64,000 nucleotides of DNA from Moheibacter sediminis (GTDB lineage: Bacteria; Bacteroidota; Bacteroidia; Flavobacteriales; Weeksellaceae), in assembly GCF_900176425.1 (NCBI RefSeq), contig NZ_FWXS01000002.1, positions 124,001-188,000 of the forward strand, in the 5' to 3' direction. Position numbers and translations under genes: made by a program. The notes under the pieces are model-generated. The model was not told the DNA's origin, did no database searches, and worked only from the letters and a program-made list of their open reading frames with translations. Of this stretch, positions 50,907 through 60,620 are shown in pieces; position 1 is the first letter of the stretch, and the number at the start of each line of letters is the position of its first letter.

Positions 50907-53054
50907 TTAAACTTTATTGATTTCAAATATAGAAACTTTCGCTGTAAAATGTCCGTAGTTAATAGTTAATCTTTTTCCTTTTATTTCCTCGATGGTTCCC
51001 ACACTTTGGCTGTCTTTTAGCTTAACACGGTCACCGATTTTTAGATTTTCGATGGATTGTTTGATTTCTTTTTCTTTGTTTTCTTCAATTTGAAGCTGCT
51101 TTTCTTTTATGGATTCTGTATTATGTTTGAGTTCTTTCTGAATTTCTTTTTGAATTATTTTTTCTTTCTTTTTTTCTATTGAATTAATCGGAGTTTTTTT
51201 AGAATTCTCCATTTCAACCCATTTCAAAAACTGGCTTACAAGTACTTTTTTATTTTTTGATTTCAAATAAGAATCAGCCAGTTCATTCATCTTTCTGCCA
51301 ACCTGAAGTGTCTTCAGTTCATTGTCATAAACTTGTTGGAAATCAACCAGTTTCTGTTGGATTTTTTCTTGTGTAAATTCTAATTCTTTGGTTTGTTCTT
51401 CGGATGAAATTTTCAATTCGTCCACTTCATTTTTGGTCTTCTGAATGTGGAATTTTTCCTGTTGTAATTTCAAAATCGTTTTGTCTAAACGGACTTTGTC
51501 TTGTTCCACTTTCTTTTTAGCACGGTTAATTAATCGGAAAGGAATTTTATTTTTCTCCGCAACTTCAAACGTAAATGAACTTCCGGATTGCCCAACTTCC
51601 AATTGATACAAAGGGGTCAACGTCTTTTCGTCAAACAACATACAAGCATTTATGGCTTCGGGTAATTCTTCGGCAACCAATTTGATGTTGGTGTAGTGCG
51701 TCGTAAAAATTCCGTAGGCATTTCTTTCATAAAACTCTTCAAAGAAGACTTCTGCCAAAGCTCCACCCAATTCCGGATCTGAACCCGTTCCAAATTCATC
51801 CACCAAAAGCAAACTATTTTCATCTACATTTCTGATGAAATAAGACATTTGTTTCAATCGGTAACTGTATGTACTTAATTGATTTTCAATAGATTGATTA
51901 TCTCCAATATCAGTAAATATTTTATCAAAAAATCCGATTTTAGATTTTTCATGTACCGGAATCAAAATTCCGCTTTGAATCATTAATTGATTTAAACCGA
52001 TGGTTTTCAGTGTAATACTTTTTCCACCTGCATTAGGACCTGAAATGATGATAATTCTTTGGTTTTTATCTAATTTGAGCGTTTGCGGAAACGTTTTGAT
52101 TTTCTTTTGTTGGTGCGATAAATAGAGGAGAGGATGGTAAGCATTAATCAATTCCAAACCTTTTTCAGAAGTGATTTCAGGAAGGCAAGCCTTAGTAAGC
52201 AATGAAAATTCTGCTTTGGCTTGGGTGAAATCCATGTATTCCAAAAGCTCTTCATATTCTTCCAGCAAAGGTTTGTAAACCGCAATTTTTATGGTTAAAT
52301 CTTTCAGGATTTTGATAATTTCCTTTTTTTCTTCTTCTTTTAATTCATCTAATTCTCGCTGTGGTTTTTGAACACTTTCCGGTTCTATAAAGGAAATAGA
52401 GCCAGTTTTTGACGTTCCTAAAAATCGTCCTTTTACACGTTTTCGCATTGCAGAGTTTACAGCCAAAACTCTTCTATCATCAAATACAGATTCTCTGATA
52501 TCGTCCAAAAATGCCAGATTTGCAGTCATCGATTTGTTGAACAATTCGGTGATTTTCCCGCCTAATAATTTTGATTTTTTACGGATGGAATGCAATTCTG
52601 GACTTGCATCGTCTTTTATTTCACCATGTTTATTGAAAACCGAATCAATTTCAGTTACAATTGTTTTTTCAAAAATTACTTCTGAAACGATTTTTTGCAA
52701 TTTAGGAAAATACTCTTCAAATTGAAGGATGAATTTTGTAATTTCCTTTATCTGTAAAGCATTTGATTTAATTTTAAAAAATTCTTCAACGCTCAGATAG
52801 TAATTTTCAATTTCCAGTCGCGGCAAGAAATCTTTCATGTAATAAAATTCAGAAAACGGAATTTTATTTTCACTTTCTATACTTGTCAAATATTCATTTG
52901 TCGTTTTTAAATCGATAATCAATTGCTCCTTATTTTCATAAGGTTTCAAATTTAAAATCAATTCAGAAGTGCGTTCATTGAAAGCAAATTGAGCTATATT
53001 TTCAAGAATTTTAGGAAATTCAAGGTCATGTAAAGTTTGTTCTGATACCTGCAT
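50907..53054 (-). CDS. MutS2-like ATPase without Smr domain
   Basis: The 715-residue protein has the MutS-core/lever arrangement (LHDLEFPKILENIAQFAFNERT start). The Walker A is ISGPNAGGKSITLKTIGL near residue 335, the Walker B is LLLVDEFGTGSDPELGG and the signature region follows. A long coiled coil and a basic region come next, then a short KOW-like end (KIGDRVKLKDSQSVGTIEEIKGKRL). The usual C-terminal Smr nuclease domain of MutS2 (about 80 residues) is absent, so nuclease activity would differ. MutS2 proteins act on recombination intermediates or stalled ribosomes. The gene is divergent from ung with overlapping promoters. Confidence 0.88.
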   Translation of the reverse strand: MQVSEQTLHDLEFPKILENIAQFAFNERTSELILNLKPYENKEQLIIDLKTTNEYLTSIESENKIPFSEFYYMKDFLPRLEIENYYLSVEEFFKIKSNALQIKEITKFILQFEEYFPKLQKIVSEVIFEKTIVTEIDSVFNKHGEIKDDASPELHSIRKKSKLLGGKITELFNKSMTANLAFLDDIRESVFDDRRVLAVNSAMRKRVKGRFLGTSKTGSISFIEPESVQKPQRELDELKEEEKKEIIKILKDLTIKIAVYKPLLEEYEELLEYMDFTQAKAEFSLLTKACLPEITSEKGLELINAYHPLLYLSHQQKKIKTFPQTLKLDKNQRIIIISGPNAGGKSITLKTIGLNQLMIQSGILIPVHEKSKIGFFDKIFTDIGDNQSIENQLSTYSYRLKQMSYFIRNVDENSLLLVDEFGTGSDPELGGALAEVFFEEFYERNAYGIFTTHYTNIKLVAEELPEAINACMLFDEKTLTPLYQLEVGQSGSSFTFEVAEKNKIPFRLINRAKKKVEQDKVRLDKTILKLQQEKFHIQKTKNEVDELKISSEEQTKELEFTQEKIQQKLVDFQQVYDNELKTLQVGRKMNELADSYLKSKNKKVLVSQFLKWVEMENSKKTPINSIEKKKEKIIQKEIQKELKHNTESIKEKQLQIEENKEKEIKQSIENLKIGDRVKLKDSQSVGTIEEIKGKRLTINYGHFTAKVSIFEINKV

Positions 53055-53059
53055 TGGTA

Positions 53060-53089
53060 CAAAATTAAGCTATATTTGACAAATTCAAA
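53060..53089 (-). promoter_or_regulatory. Promoter of the MutS2-like gene, close to its start codon
   Basis: On the - strand TTTG (53086-53089), an 18-bp spacer and TAATTTTG (53060-53067) match the consensus. The box ends 5 nt before the ATG. The region overlaps the ung promoter. Confidence 0.65.
53071..53078 (+). promoter_or_regulatory. -7 promoter box of ung, overlapping the opposite promoter
   Basis: TATATTTG is an exact match, 19 nt before the ung ATG. It lies within the spacer of the - strand promoter, 3 bp from the opposite -7 box, so the two promoters cannot easily be occupied together. Confidence 0.6.
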
Positions 53090-53097
53090 TTGAATTT

Positions 53098-53760
53098 ATG
53101 GATGTTAAGATTGAATCTTCTTGGAAAGAAGCTTTGAAAGATGAATTTGAAAAGCCTTATTTCAAACGATTGGTTGAATTTGTGAAGTCAGAATACCAAA
53201 CGCAAACGGTTTATCCGCCTGGAAAAAGGATTTTTTCTGCTTTTGATTTTACACCTTTTGATGAAGTGAAAGTGGCCATTATTGGACAAGATCCTTATCA
53301 CGGAGCGAATCAAGCAAACGGTTTGAGTTTTTCTGTTACAGATGGAGTGCGTCATCCACCAAGTTTGCAAAATATTTTTAAAGAGTTAAATTCAGATTTA
53401 GGAATTCCAATTCCACAAAGCGGAAATTTAGAAAGATGGGCAAAACAAGGTGTTTTGATGCTCAATGCAACTCTGACAGTTAGAGCTTCACAAGCGGGCT
53501 CGCACCAAAATAAAGGTTGGGAATTTTTCACAGATGCCGTTATTCAAAAACTTTCAGACGAAAAAGAAAAATTGGTTTTTATTCTTTGGGGTGCTTATGC
53601 TCAAAAAAAAGGAAATATCATTGATGAGTCGAAACATTTTATCATCAAATCAGCTCACCCTTCTCCGTTCTCAGCTTATAATGGTTTTTTAGGAAGCAAA
53701 CCTTTTTCTAAAACCAATGAATATTTACTTCAAAATAATTCAGGAAAAATTAATTGGTAA
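53098..53760 (+). CDS. ung: Uracil-DNA glycosylase
   Basis: The 220-residue family 1 enzyme has the water-activating motif GQDPYHGANQANGLSFSV with D65 and H68. The leucine/insertion loop is HPSPFSAYNGFLGSKPFS. It removes uracil from DNA and starts base excision repair. Length is normal. It is followed by the toxin-antitoxin pair. Confidence 0.95.
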   Translation: MDVKIESSWKEALKDEFEKPYFKRLVEFVKSEYQTQTVYPPGKRIFSAFDFTPFDEVKVAIIGQDPYHGANQANGLSFSVTDGVRHPPSLQNIFKELNSDLGIPIPQSGNLERWAKQGVLMLNATLTVRASQAGSHQNKGWEFFTDAVIQKLSDEKEKLVFILWGAYAQKKGNIIDESKHFIIKSAHPSPFSAYNGFLGSKPFSKTNEYLLQNNSGKINW

Positions 53761-53766
53761 AAACCT

Positions 53767-53818
53767 GACAATTGTCTTTTTTATACAGAAAAATGTCGTA
53801 AATTCGTTTCAAAGACAA
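53767..53818. promoter_or_regulatory. Candidate operator of the Xre-RES operon
   Basis: TTGTCTTT (53772-53779) and AAAGACAA (53811-53818) form a perfect 8-bp inverted repeat. They flank a weak -7 box TAAATTCG (53798-53805). GACAATTGTC (53767-53776) is a perfect 10-bp palindrome overlapping the left arm. This suits autoregulation by the Xre antitoxin; it is inference. Confidence 0.5.
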
Positions 53819-53823
53819 ATGAT

Positions 53824-54255
53824 ATGGATATCGTAAAAGAAGCAGTAGTGGAGTACCGACGCACCGGAACAATCGCCAACCGTAACCGTTCCGTACTGAT
53901 GCAGTGGGTGAGAGGAGGCATTGATTTTGACATGTTTCAAGACATGGTTTCAAAATTTCCTTTTACTTCGGAAGAGTGGTCACAGTTTTTACATCTCTCA
54001 GAACGTACAATCCAGCGTTATAAAAAAGAAGAAAAAAACTTTGATTCGCTGCAGTCTGAGAAAATTCTTCAGATTAGTTTACTTTATCAACGTGGTGTTG
54101 AAATTTTCGGCGACAAAAACAATTTTAATTCTTGGTTGTCTGCCAACAATATAGCACTCGGCAACGTCAAGCCTAAAGAATTACTCGACAATGCATTTGG
54201 GATTGCTTTATTAGAAGAGGAATTGATGCGCATCGAACACGGTGTCTTGGCATGA
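53824..54255 (+). CDS. Xre/MbcA/ParS-type antitoxin of RES-Xre system
   Basis: The 143-residue protein has an N-terminal region that resembles the Xre HTH of these antitoxins (FTSEEWSQFLHLSERTIQRYKKE). The C-terminal toxin-binding domain (DUF2384) has RGVEIFGDKNNFNSWLSANNIALGNVKPKELLDNAFGI, the region that blocks the toxin NAD-binding site. Its stop overlaps the toxin start by 4 bp (ATGA), giving coupled translation. An inverted repeat upstream may be the operator. Confidence 0.9.
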   Translation: MDIVKEAVVEYRRTGTIANRNRSVLMQWVRGGIDFDMFQDMVSKFPFTSEEWSQFLHLSERTIQRYKKEEKNFDSLQSEKILQISLLYQRGVEIFGDKNNFNSWLSANNIALGNVKPKELLDNAFGIALLEEELMRIEHGVLA

Positions 54256-54710
54256 TAGTTTACCGATTGAGCAGGGCGAAATATTCTCATGATTTATCTG
54301 GAAAAGGAGCAGAATTAGCGGGAGGTCGTTGGAACAGTAAAGGGACGGCTCTGGTTTATGCCGGACAAACGATTGCGCTTTGTATGACGGAAGTTGCGGT
54401 GCACATCCCGTTTGGAATCATTCCTGTGGATTATGAATTAATTACCATAGAAATTCCTGAAAATGAAATCACCGATCTCAAAAAATCTCAGTTACCTGAA
54501 GATTGGAAATCGCTTCCCAATTCTTATTCCACCCAAACTTTTGGAGATGAATTTGTGAAGAACGCTAAACATTTAATCCTGAAAGTTCCTTCTGCGGTGG
54601 TTCAGGGTGAATTTAATTATTTGATTAATCCACTTCATCCTAAAATTAAAAAAGTTAAGATTAAGAAAACGGAATCCTTTTCTTTTGACCAAAGACTATT
54701 CGTGCGATAG
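54252..54710 (+). CDS. RES-domain toxin (NAD+ phosphorylase type)
   Basis: The 152-residue protein has the RES residues at the family spacing: R26 (GGRWNSKG), Y36 (LVYAGQT), E47 (MTEVAVH) and S114 (VPSAVVQGEFNYLINPLHP). Characterised RES toxins degrade NAD+ and stop growth unless bound by the Xre antitoxin. All key residues are present, so it is likely active. The pair is not in an obvious genomic island. Confidence 0.92.
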   Translation: MIVYRLSRAKYSHDLSGKGAELAGGRWNSKGTALVYAGQTIALCMTEVAVHIPFGIIPVDYELITIEIPENEITDLKKSQLPEDWKSLPNSYSTQTFGDEFVKNAKHLILKVPSAVVQGEFNYLINPLHPKIKKVKIKKTESFSFDQRLFVR

Positions 54711-54722
54711 TTTTAAAATTAG

Positions 54723-54730
54723 TATTTTTG
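54723..54730 (+). promoter_or_regulatory. -7 promoter box of the fumarylacetoacetase gene
   Basis: TATTTTTG matches TAnnTTTG, 22 nt before the ATG. It is placed just after the toxin stop and separates the two transcripts. Confidence 0.5.
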
Positions 54731-54752
54731 AGCTCACAATAAAAACAAACAA

Positions 54753-56000
54753 ATGAAATCATTTATCACATACGATTCCCAGTCAGATTTTTCCATTCAT
54801 AACATTCCATTCGGCGTAGCTATTTTACAGGACGATTCTGTCGTTTGTGTAACACGGGTAGGAGATACGGTAATTGATTTGGCATACTTGTATGAAAAAG
54901 GATATTTTGACCAATTTGAATTAGAAGAAAATCTTTTCGAAGCTTTTGGATTAAATGAATTCATCTCTTTAGGCAAAGAAATTACCGTTCCTTTTCGTGA
55001 ATACCTTCAGCAATTGTTCTTAGAAGATTCTGAATTATCCAAAGACGAAGAAACCCAAACAGAAGCATTTCATTTTATAGATACTGTATTTATGCAGTTG
55101 CCTGTGCACATTCCTAATTATACAGATTTTTATAGCAGTATCGAACACGCAACCAATGTAGGGAAGATGTTCCGTGATCCTGAAAATGCTTTGCTTCCCA
55201 ACTGGCGACACATTCCGGTGGGTTACCACGGACGCGCTTCGTCAATTGTCGTTTCCGGTACGCCGATTCACCGACCATCGGGACAATCCAAACCCAAAGA
55301 TTCCGACGTTCCCGTTTTCGGACCGTCACAACGATTAGATTTTGAGCTAGAAGTAGCTTTTATTACTAATGCTTATACCGAATTGGGCGAAACCATTTCC
55401 ACTGCAGACGCGGAAGACAACATCTTCGGACTTGTACTTTTCAATGATTGGAGTGCACGCGACATCCAACAATGGGAATACGTACCTCTCGGACCCTTCT
55501 TGGCAAAGAATTTCGGTTCGTCCATTTCCCCTTGGATTGTGACTTTAGAAGCACTGGCACCTTTCCGCACAGCAGGTCCAAAACAAGAACCTGAAGTTTT
55601 CCCATATCTGCAATTCGAAGGGAATAAAAACATCGATCTCAAACTTCAAACCACCCTCAAACCTGAGTCAGGAGTAGAAAACGTAATTTGCAATAGCAAT
55701 TTCAAATACATGTATTGGAACATGAGCCAGCAACTCGCGCATCACACCATCAACGGTTGCAACATCGAAGTCGGCGACATGTACGCAAGTGGAACTATTA
55801 GCGGGCACACCGAAGATTCATTCGGTTCTATGCTCGAACTTACCTGGGGCGGGACCAAACCACTGACACTTTCAGATGGGACAGAACGTAAATTCATCAA
55901 CGACAACGACACTGTCATCATGCGCGGCTGGTGCGAAAACGGTGAAATTCGTGTTGGATTTGGCGAAGTAGAAGGCAAAATTCTCCCCGCAAAAGCATAA
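54753..56000 (+). CDS. fahA: Fumarylacetoacetase
   Basis: The 415-residue protein begins MKSFITYDSQSDFSIHNIPFG. It shows FAH features: FYSSIEHATNVGKMFR, GYHGRASSIVVSGTPIHRP (active-site His region), a metal-binding stretch with DFELEVAFIT and FNDWSARDIQQWEYVPLGPF. It hydrolyses fumarylacetoacetate in the last step of tyrosine/phenylalanine degradation. Other pathway genes are not nearby. The C-terminal half is less AT-rich than its neighbours. Confidence 0.93.
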   Translation: MKSFITYDSQSDFSIHNIPFGVAILQDDSVVCVTRVGDTVIDLAYLYEKGYFDQFELEENLFEAFGLNEFISLGKEITVPFREYLQQLFLEDSELSKDEETQTEAFHFIDTVFMQLPVHIPNYTDFYSSIEHATNVGKMFRDPENALLPNWRHIPVGYHGRASSIVVSGTPIHRPSGQSKPKDSDVPVFGPSQRLDFELEVAFITNAYTELGETISTADAEDNIFGLVLFNDWSARDIQQWEYVPLGPFLAKNFGSSISPWIVTLEALAPFRTAGPKQEPEVFPYLQFEGNKNIDLKLQTTLKPESGVENVICNSNFKYMYWNMSQQLAHHTINGCNIEVGDMYASGTISGHTEDSFGSMLELTWGGTKPLTLSDGTERKFINDNDTVIMRGWCENGEIRVGFGEVEGKILPAKA

Positions 56001-56026
56001 ATTCATACACAAAATTAAAAATTATT

Positions 56027-56144
56027 TGGGCACCCCGCCTGCGGAAAAAGCAGGGCGGGCTGTTCAGGTCTATACTTCGCTTCGGTCTTCCGTTTCACTC
56101 TACACCGTCTCGTTCCTCGGCTCCACTTCATATCCCTGGTGCAG
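56027..56144. repeat. GC-rich structured intergenic repeat
   Basis: The outer ends GCACC (56030-56034) and GGTGC (56138-56142) are inverted. Near the left end CCCGCCTGC (56034-56042) pairs with GCAGGGCGGG (56050-56059), with one bulge. The base composition is far from the AT-rich surroundings. The wording (TTGGGCACC, GGGCGGGCTGTTC, CTATACTTCGC, TATCCCT) resembles a family of intergenic elements I recall in Flavobacteriia; no function is known to me. Confidence 0.6.
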
Positions 56145-56285
56145 ATTTTATTTTATTATAAATTCTATAGACCAAAATATTGAATATCTCTGTTTTTTTA
56201 AATAATGCTCAATAGATTTCAATCTTTTTCTTCAATGACTTAATTTATGTGAATACATGTAATAACGTCAATTTGAAAAATAAAA

Positions 56286-56315
56286 AAGAGGTAAATCCCG
56301 AAAGAAAAACCTCTT
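56286..56315 (-). terminator. Terminator of the citrate synthase gene
   Basis: AAGAGGT (56286-56292) pairs with ACCTCTT (56309-56315). On the - strand a T-run follows. The loop sequence ATCCCGAAAGA is shared with the terminator at 28427-28452. Confidence 0.75.
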
Positions 56316-56338
56316 GTAAATTATGAAGATAAATTTAA

Positions 56339-57625
56339 TTATCTGTTTTCGATATCAATGTAGTCACGTTTTGGTGCACCTGTATAGATTTGTCTTGGAC
56401 GACCGATTGGTTCGTTGTTTTGACGCATTTCAATCCACTGCGCAATCCATCCCGGAAGTCTTCCTACTGCGAACATTACGGTGAACATTTCAGTTGGGAT
56501 TCCCAATGCTTTGTAAATGATCCCTGAATAGAAATCTACGTTTGGATACAATTTTCTTGATACGAAATATTCGTCTTCCAAAGCGGCCAATTCTAATTTT
56601 TTAGCAATTTCCAAAGCTTCGTCCTGGATTCCTAATTTCTCTAAAATCTGGTCTGCTGCTTTTTTAATGATGCGTGCACGCGGGTCGAAGTTTTTGTAAA
56701 CTCTGTGTCCGAAGCCCATCAAACGGAAATCATCATTTTTATCTTTTGCTTTGTCCACCCATTTCTGAACATCTCCGCCATCTTCTTTAATTTTTTCCAA
56801 CATTTCTACTACTTCCTGGTTGGCACCACCGTGAAGCGGCCCCCAAAGTGCAGAAACTCCGGCAGAAATCGAAGCGAACAATCCTGTGTGTGCTGAACCT
56901 ACCAAACGAACTGTAGAAGTCGAACAATTTTGTTCGTGGTCTGCGTGTAAGATCAATAATTTGTCCAAAGCATCAATCACAATCGGATCCATTTGTAAAT
57001 CTTTGTTTGGATTTTTGAACATCAATTGGTAGAAATTTTCTACGTAATCTAATTTCGAATCTGAATAGTTCAAAGGCAAACCTTTCACTTTGCGAAGTGT
57101 CCATGAGGCCAGTACTGCAAATTTACCAATCAAAGTCACTGCTGCGCGGTACATTTCTTCTTCTGATTTAGCATTCACTGCTTTTGGATTGAAAGCTGTC
57201 AAAGCACTTGTCAATGAAGACAAAACTCCCATTGGGTGGGCTGAGCTTGGGAAAGCCGCCAATATCTTTGCGATGTCTTCTGATACAAAATTATATTCGT
57301 TGATATCGTCTTTGAATTTCTGTAATTCTGTTGCAGTCGGTAATTCACCTTTCAATAAAAGGTACATCACTTCTACGAAGCTTGACTTTTCCGCCAATTG
57401 TTCGATTGAATAACCGCGGTACATCAACACACCTTTTTCACCATCTAAATAAGTGATTTCACTTTTGCATGATCCGGTATTTTTGTATCCTGGGTCTAAG
57501 GTGATAATTTCATCTGTTTGAGAACGGAAGTTTGAAAAATCTACATATTTCTCGTCCATCGTTCCGATTCCCATATTGAGGTCTAATTCTGCCCCGTTAT
57601 AAATAAATTTTGCTTTATCTGACAT
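56339..57625 (-). CDS. gltA: Citrate synthase
   Basis: The 428-residue enzyme is a type II bacterial citrate synthase. The active-site His are in LILHADHEQNCSTSTVR and MGFGHRVYKNFDPRA, and the catalytic Asp is in LYPNVDFYSGIIY. The N-terminal region (FIYNGAELDLNMGIGTMDEKYVDF) is typical of the hexameric type. It makes citrate from oxaloacetate and acetyl-CoA. Enolase lies 78 bp upstream on the same strand. Confidence 0.95.
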   Translation of the reverse strand: MSDKAKFIYNGAELDLNMGIGTMDEKYVDFSNFRSQTDEIITLDPGYKNTGSCKSEITYLDGEKGVLMYRGYSIEQLAEKSSFVEVMYLLLKGELPTATELQKFKDDINEYNFVSEDIAKILAAFPSSAHPMGVLSSLTSALTAFNPKAVNAKSEEEMYRAAVTLIGKFAVLASWTLRKVKGLPLNYSDSKLDYVENFYQLMFKNPNKDLQMDPIVIDALDKLLILHADHEQNCSTSTVRLVGSAHTGLFASISAGVSALWGPLHGGANQEVVEMLEKIKEDGGDVQKWVDKAKDKNDDFRLMGFGHRVYKNFDPRARIIKKAADQILEKLGIQDEALEIAKKLELAALEDEYFVSRKLYPNVDFYSGIIYKALGIPTEMFTVMFAVGRLPGWIAQWIEMRQNNEPIGRPRQIYTGAPKRDYIDIENR

Positions 57626-57703
57626 TGTATCTAAAAGTTTGTTAGCAATATACGATAAACTCTTTCAATTTTTGATATGAGATTTATCAATATTCCTAAT
57701 GGT

Positions 57704-59059
<1,356 letters not shown>

Positions 59060-59134
59060 CTAGATAATTTTAACATAATGTAACATTTGGCACGATATTT
59101 ATGGTAATTGGTAAAACAAAGTACCTTCTATAAA

Positions 59135-60181
59135 ATGAATTGGATGCAAAAATTTTTGGTGGTGTGTTCGGGAAGCAGCATCACTTTATTGGAAAAATCT
59201 CCTACTGAAATCAATAAACATGCAGGAATCGGCGGTGTGATTTTGTTTACTGCTATATTGGCAGCCCTGTCTTCGGGCTATGCTTTGTATTCTGTTTTTG
59301 ATAGCATTTGGTCAGCCGTCGGATTTGGAATTTTGTGGGGATTGATGATTTTTAATTTGGATAGATTTATCGTGGCTTCGATGCGTAAATCAGGAAATTT
59401 CTTTAGACAATTTTTTGCGGCGACTCCGAGGATTATTTTGGCAGCCTTGTTGGGAATTGTAATTTCTAAACCTTTGGAATTAAGGATTTTTGAAAAGGAA
59501 ATTGACAAACAACTGAACGTCATTATTAACCGAAATAAAACGATGCTTCAGGATTCTGTCAATTTCCGTTACACACAACTTTCAGGTAGTTTCACGAATG
59601 AACGAAATGAAATTTACAACAGAATTAATTCTTTAAGAAATGAATACAATTCTGCTTCTTCAGAATTGGAAAAAGAAGTTGTAGGAACGGCTACGGAAAC
59701 TACAACCGGAAAAGTGGGTTATGGTCCGAATGCGAAACGAAAAGAAGAATTAAAACAAGCAAAAAAAGAAGAACTCGAAGGTTACATCGCACAGATGCAA
59801 CCGCGTTTGGGAGAATTGGACAAGGAAGTGGATAATCTTTCAACCCAAAAACAAAAAGAGTTGGATGCGGCGAAACCGACGGAGGATAATTATACTGGAT
59901 TTGCTGCACGGATGCAGGCTTTGAGTGAATTGAGCAAAAACAATGAAATTTTGGGATTGGCTTCACTTTTCATCATGGGTGTTTTTATTTCTTTGGAAAT
60001 GGCTCCGGTTTTGGTGAAATTAATTTCTCCGAAAGGTCCTTATGATTATCTTTTGGACAAACATGAATACAGCTTCAAAATATTTGGTTGGGAATCGAAA
60101 GAAAAAATGGATGTTTCATCTGATGAAAGAGTGACCATTCACCGAAAAAGGAGTGATAGAAGAATCAGAGAAGAGATGTAA
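59135..60181 (+). CDS. DUF4407 membrane protein
   Basis: The 348-residue start at ATG 59135 is preferred to a TTG at 59108. The protein begins MNWMQKFLVVCSGSSITLLEKSP. It has three helices near the N-terminus, the conserved loop NLDRFIVASMRK, a central long coiled coil (about 145-265) likely outside the membrane, and a last helix (LGLASLFIMGVFISLEMAPV). The pattern fits DUF4407, whose function is unknown. It is a single gene, divergent from eno. Confidence 0.88.
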   Translation: MNWMQKFLVVCSGSSITLLEKSPTEINKHAGIGGVILFTAILAALSSGYALYSVFDSIWSAVGFGILWGLMIFNLDRFIVASMRKSGNFFRQFFAATPRIILAALLGIVISKPLELRIFEKEIDKQLNVIINRNKTMLQDSVNFRYTQLSGSFTNERNEIYNRINSLRNEYNSASSELEKEVVGTATETTTGKVGYGPNAKRKEELKQAKKEELEGYIAQMQPRLGELDKEVDNLSTQKQKELDAAKPTEDNYTGFAARMQALSELSKNNEILGLASLFIMGVFISLEMAPVLVKLISPKGPYDYLLDKHEYSFKIFGWESKEKMDVSSDERVTIHRKRSDRRIREEM

Positions 60182-60292
60182 TTGGCTGACAATCTGTAAT
60201 TCGTATAAAATTTAGTTGAAACAGATAAAAAATTAACTCAAAAATAATTAGAATTAGGTTTTTTTGATATTTTTACAATTCAGAAAACTCCG

Positions 60293-60619
60293 ATGGAAAC
60301 TCCGATAAATCCTGAAATAAAAAAAGATTTTCCTTTTCTCAAGAAATTAGAAGAAAAGATAGAGCATGGGAAACGTCCTGATGCTCCCGAAGATAAAATC
60401 AAACGCTATTACCAAAAGGGAACTTCGCAAATTGCCAAGAAAATGGGCGAAGAATCAGTTGAAATGGTCATCGCATCCGAGCAAGGAAGTGATGAGAATT
60501 TCCTAGAAGAAGCTGCTGATGTTTTCTTTTATTATCTGATGGCACTTCATGCGCGGGGATTTGGTTTGCGCGATGTTTTGAAAATCCTGAAAAAGAGATT
60601 GAAAAAGAAAAAGAAATAG
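60293..60619 (+). CDS. hisE: Phosphoribosyl-ATP diphosphatase (stand-alone HisE-like)
   Basis: The 108-residue protein is a MazG-superfamily PRA-PH enzyme. It has GKRPDAPEDKIKRYYQKGTSQIAKKMGEESVEMVIASEQG and LEEAADVFFYYLMALHARG, with the EExxE and ExxD metal residues. HisE hydrolyses phosphoribosyl-ATP in histidine synthesis. In most Bacteroidota it is fused to HisI; here it is alone and far from any his gene. A basic tail (KKRLKKKKK) is unusual. It might instead act on another nucleotide. Confidence 0.82.
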   Translation: METPINPEIKKDFPFLKKLEEKIEHGKRPDAPEDKIKRYYQKGTSQIAKKMGEESVEMVIASEQGSDENFLEEAADVFFYYLMALHARGFGLRDVLKILKKRLKKKKK

Positions 60620-60620
60620 G

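Larger units (their letters stand above)
56001..56338. other. 338-bp noncoding gap
   Basis: It contains the GC-rich repeat element 56027-56144, then an AT-rich stretch with nothing recognisable (56145-56283), then the citrate synthase terminator. No ORF is supported. Confidence 0.5.
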
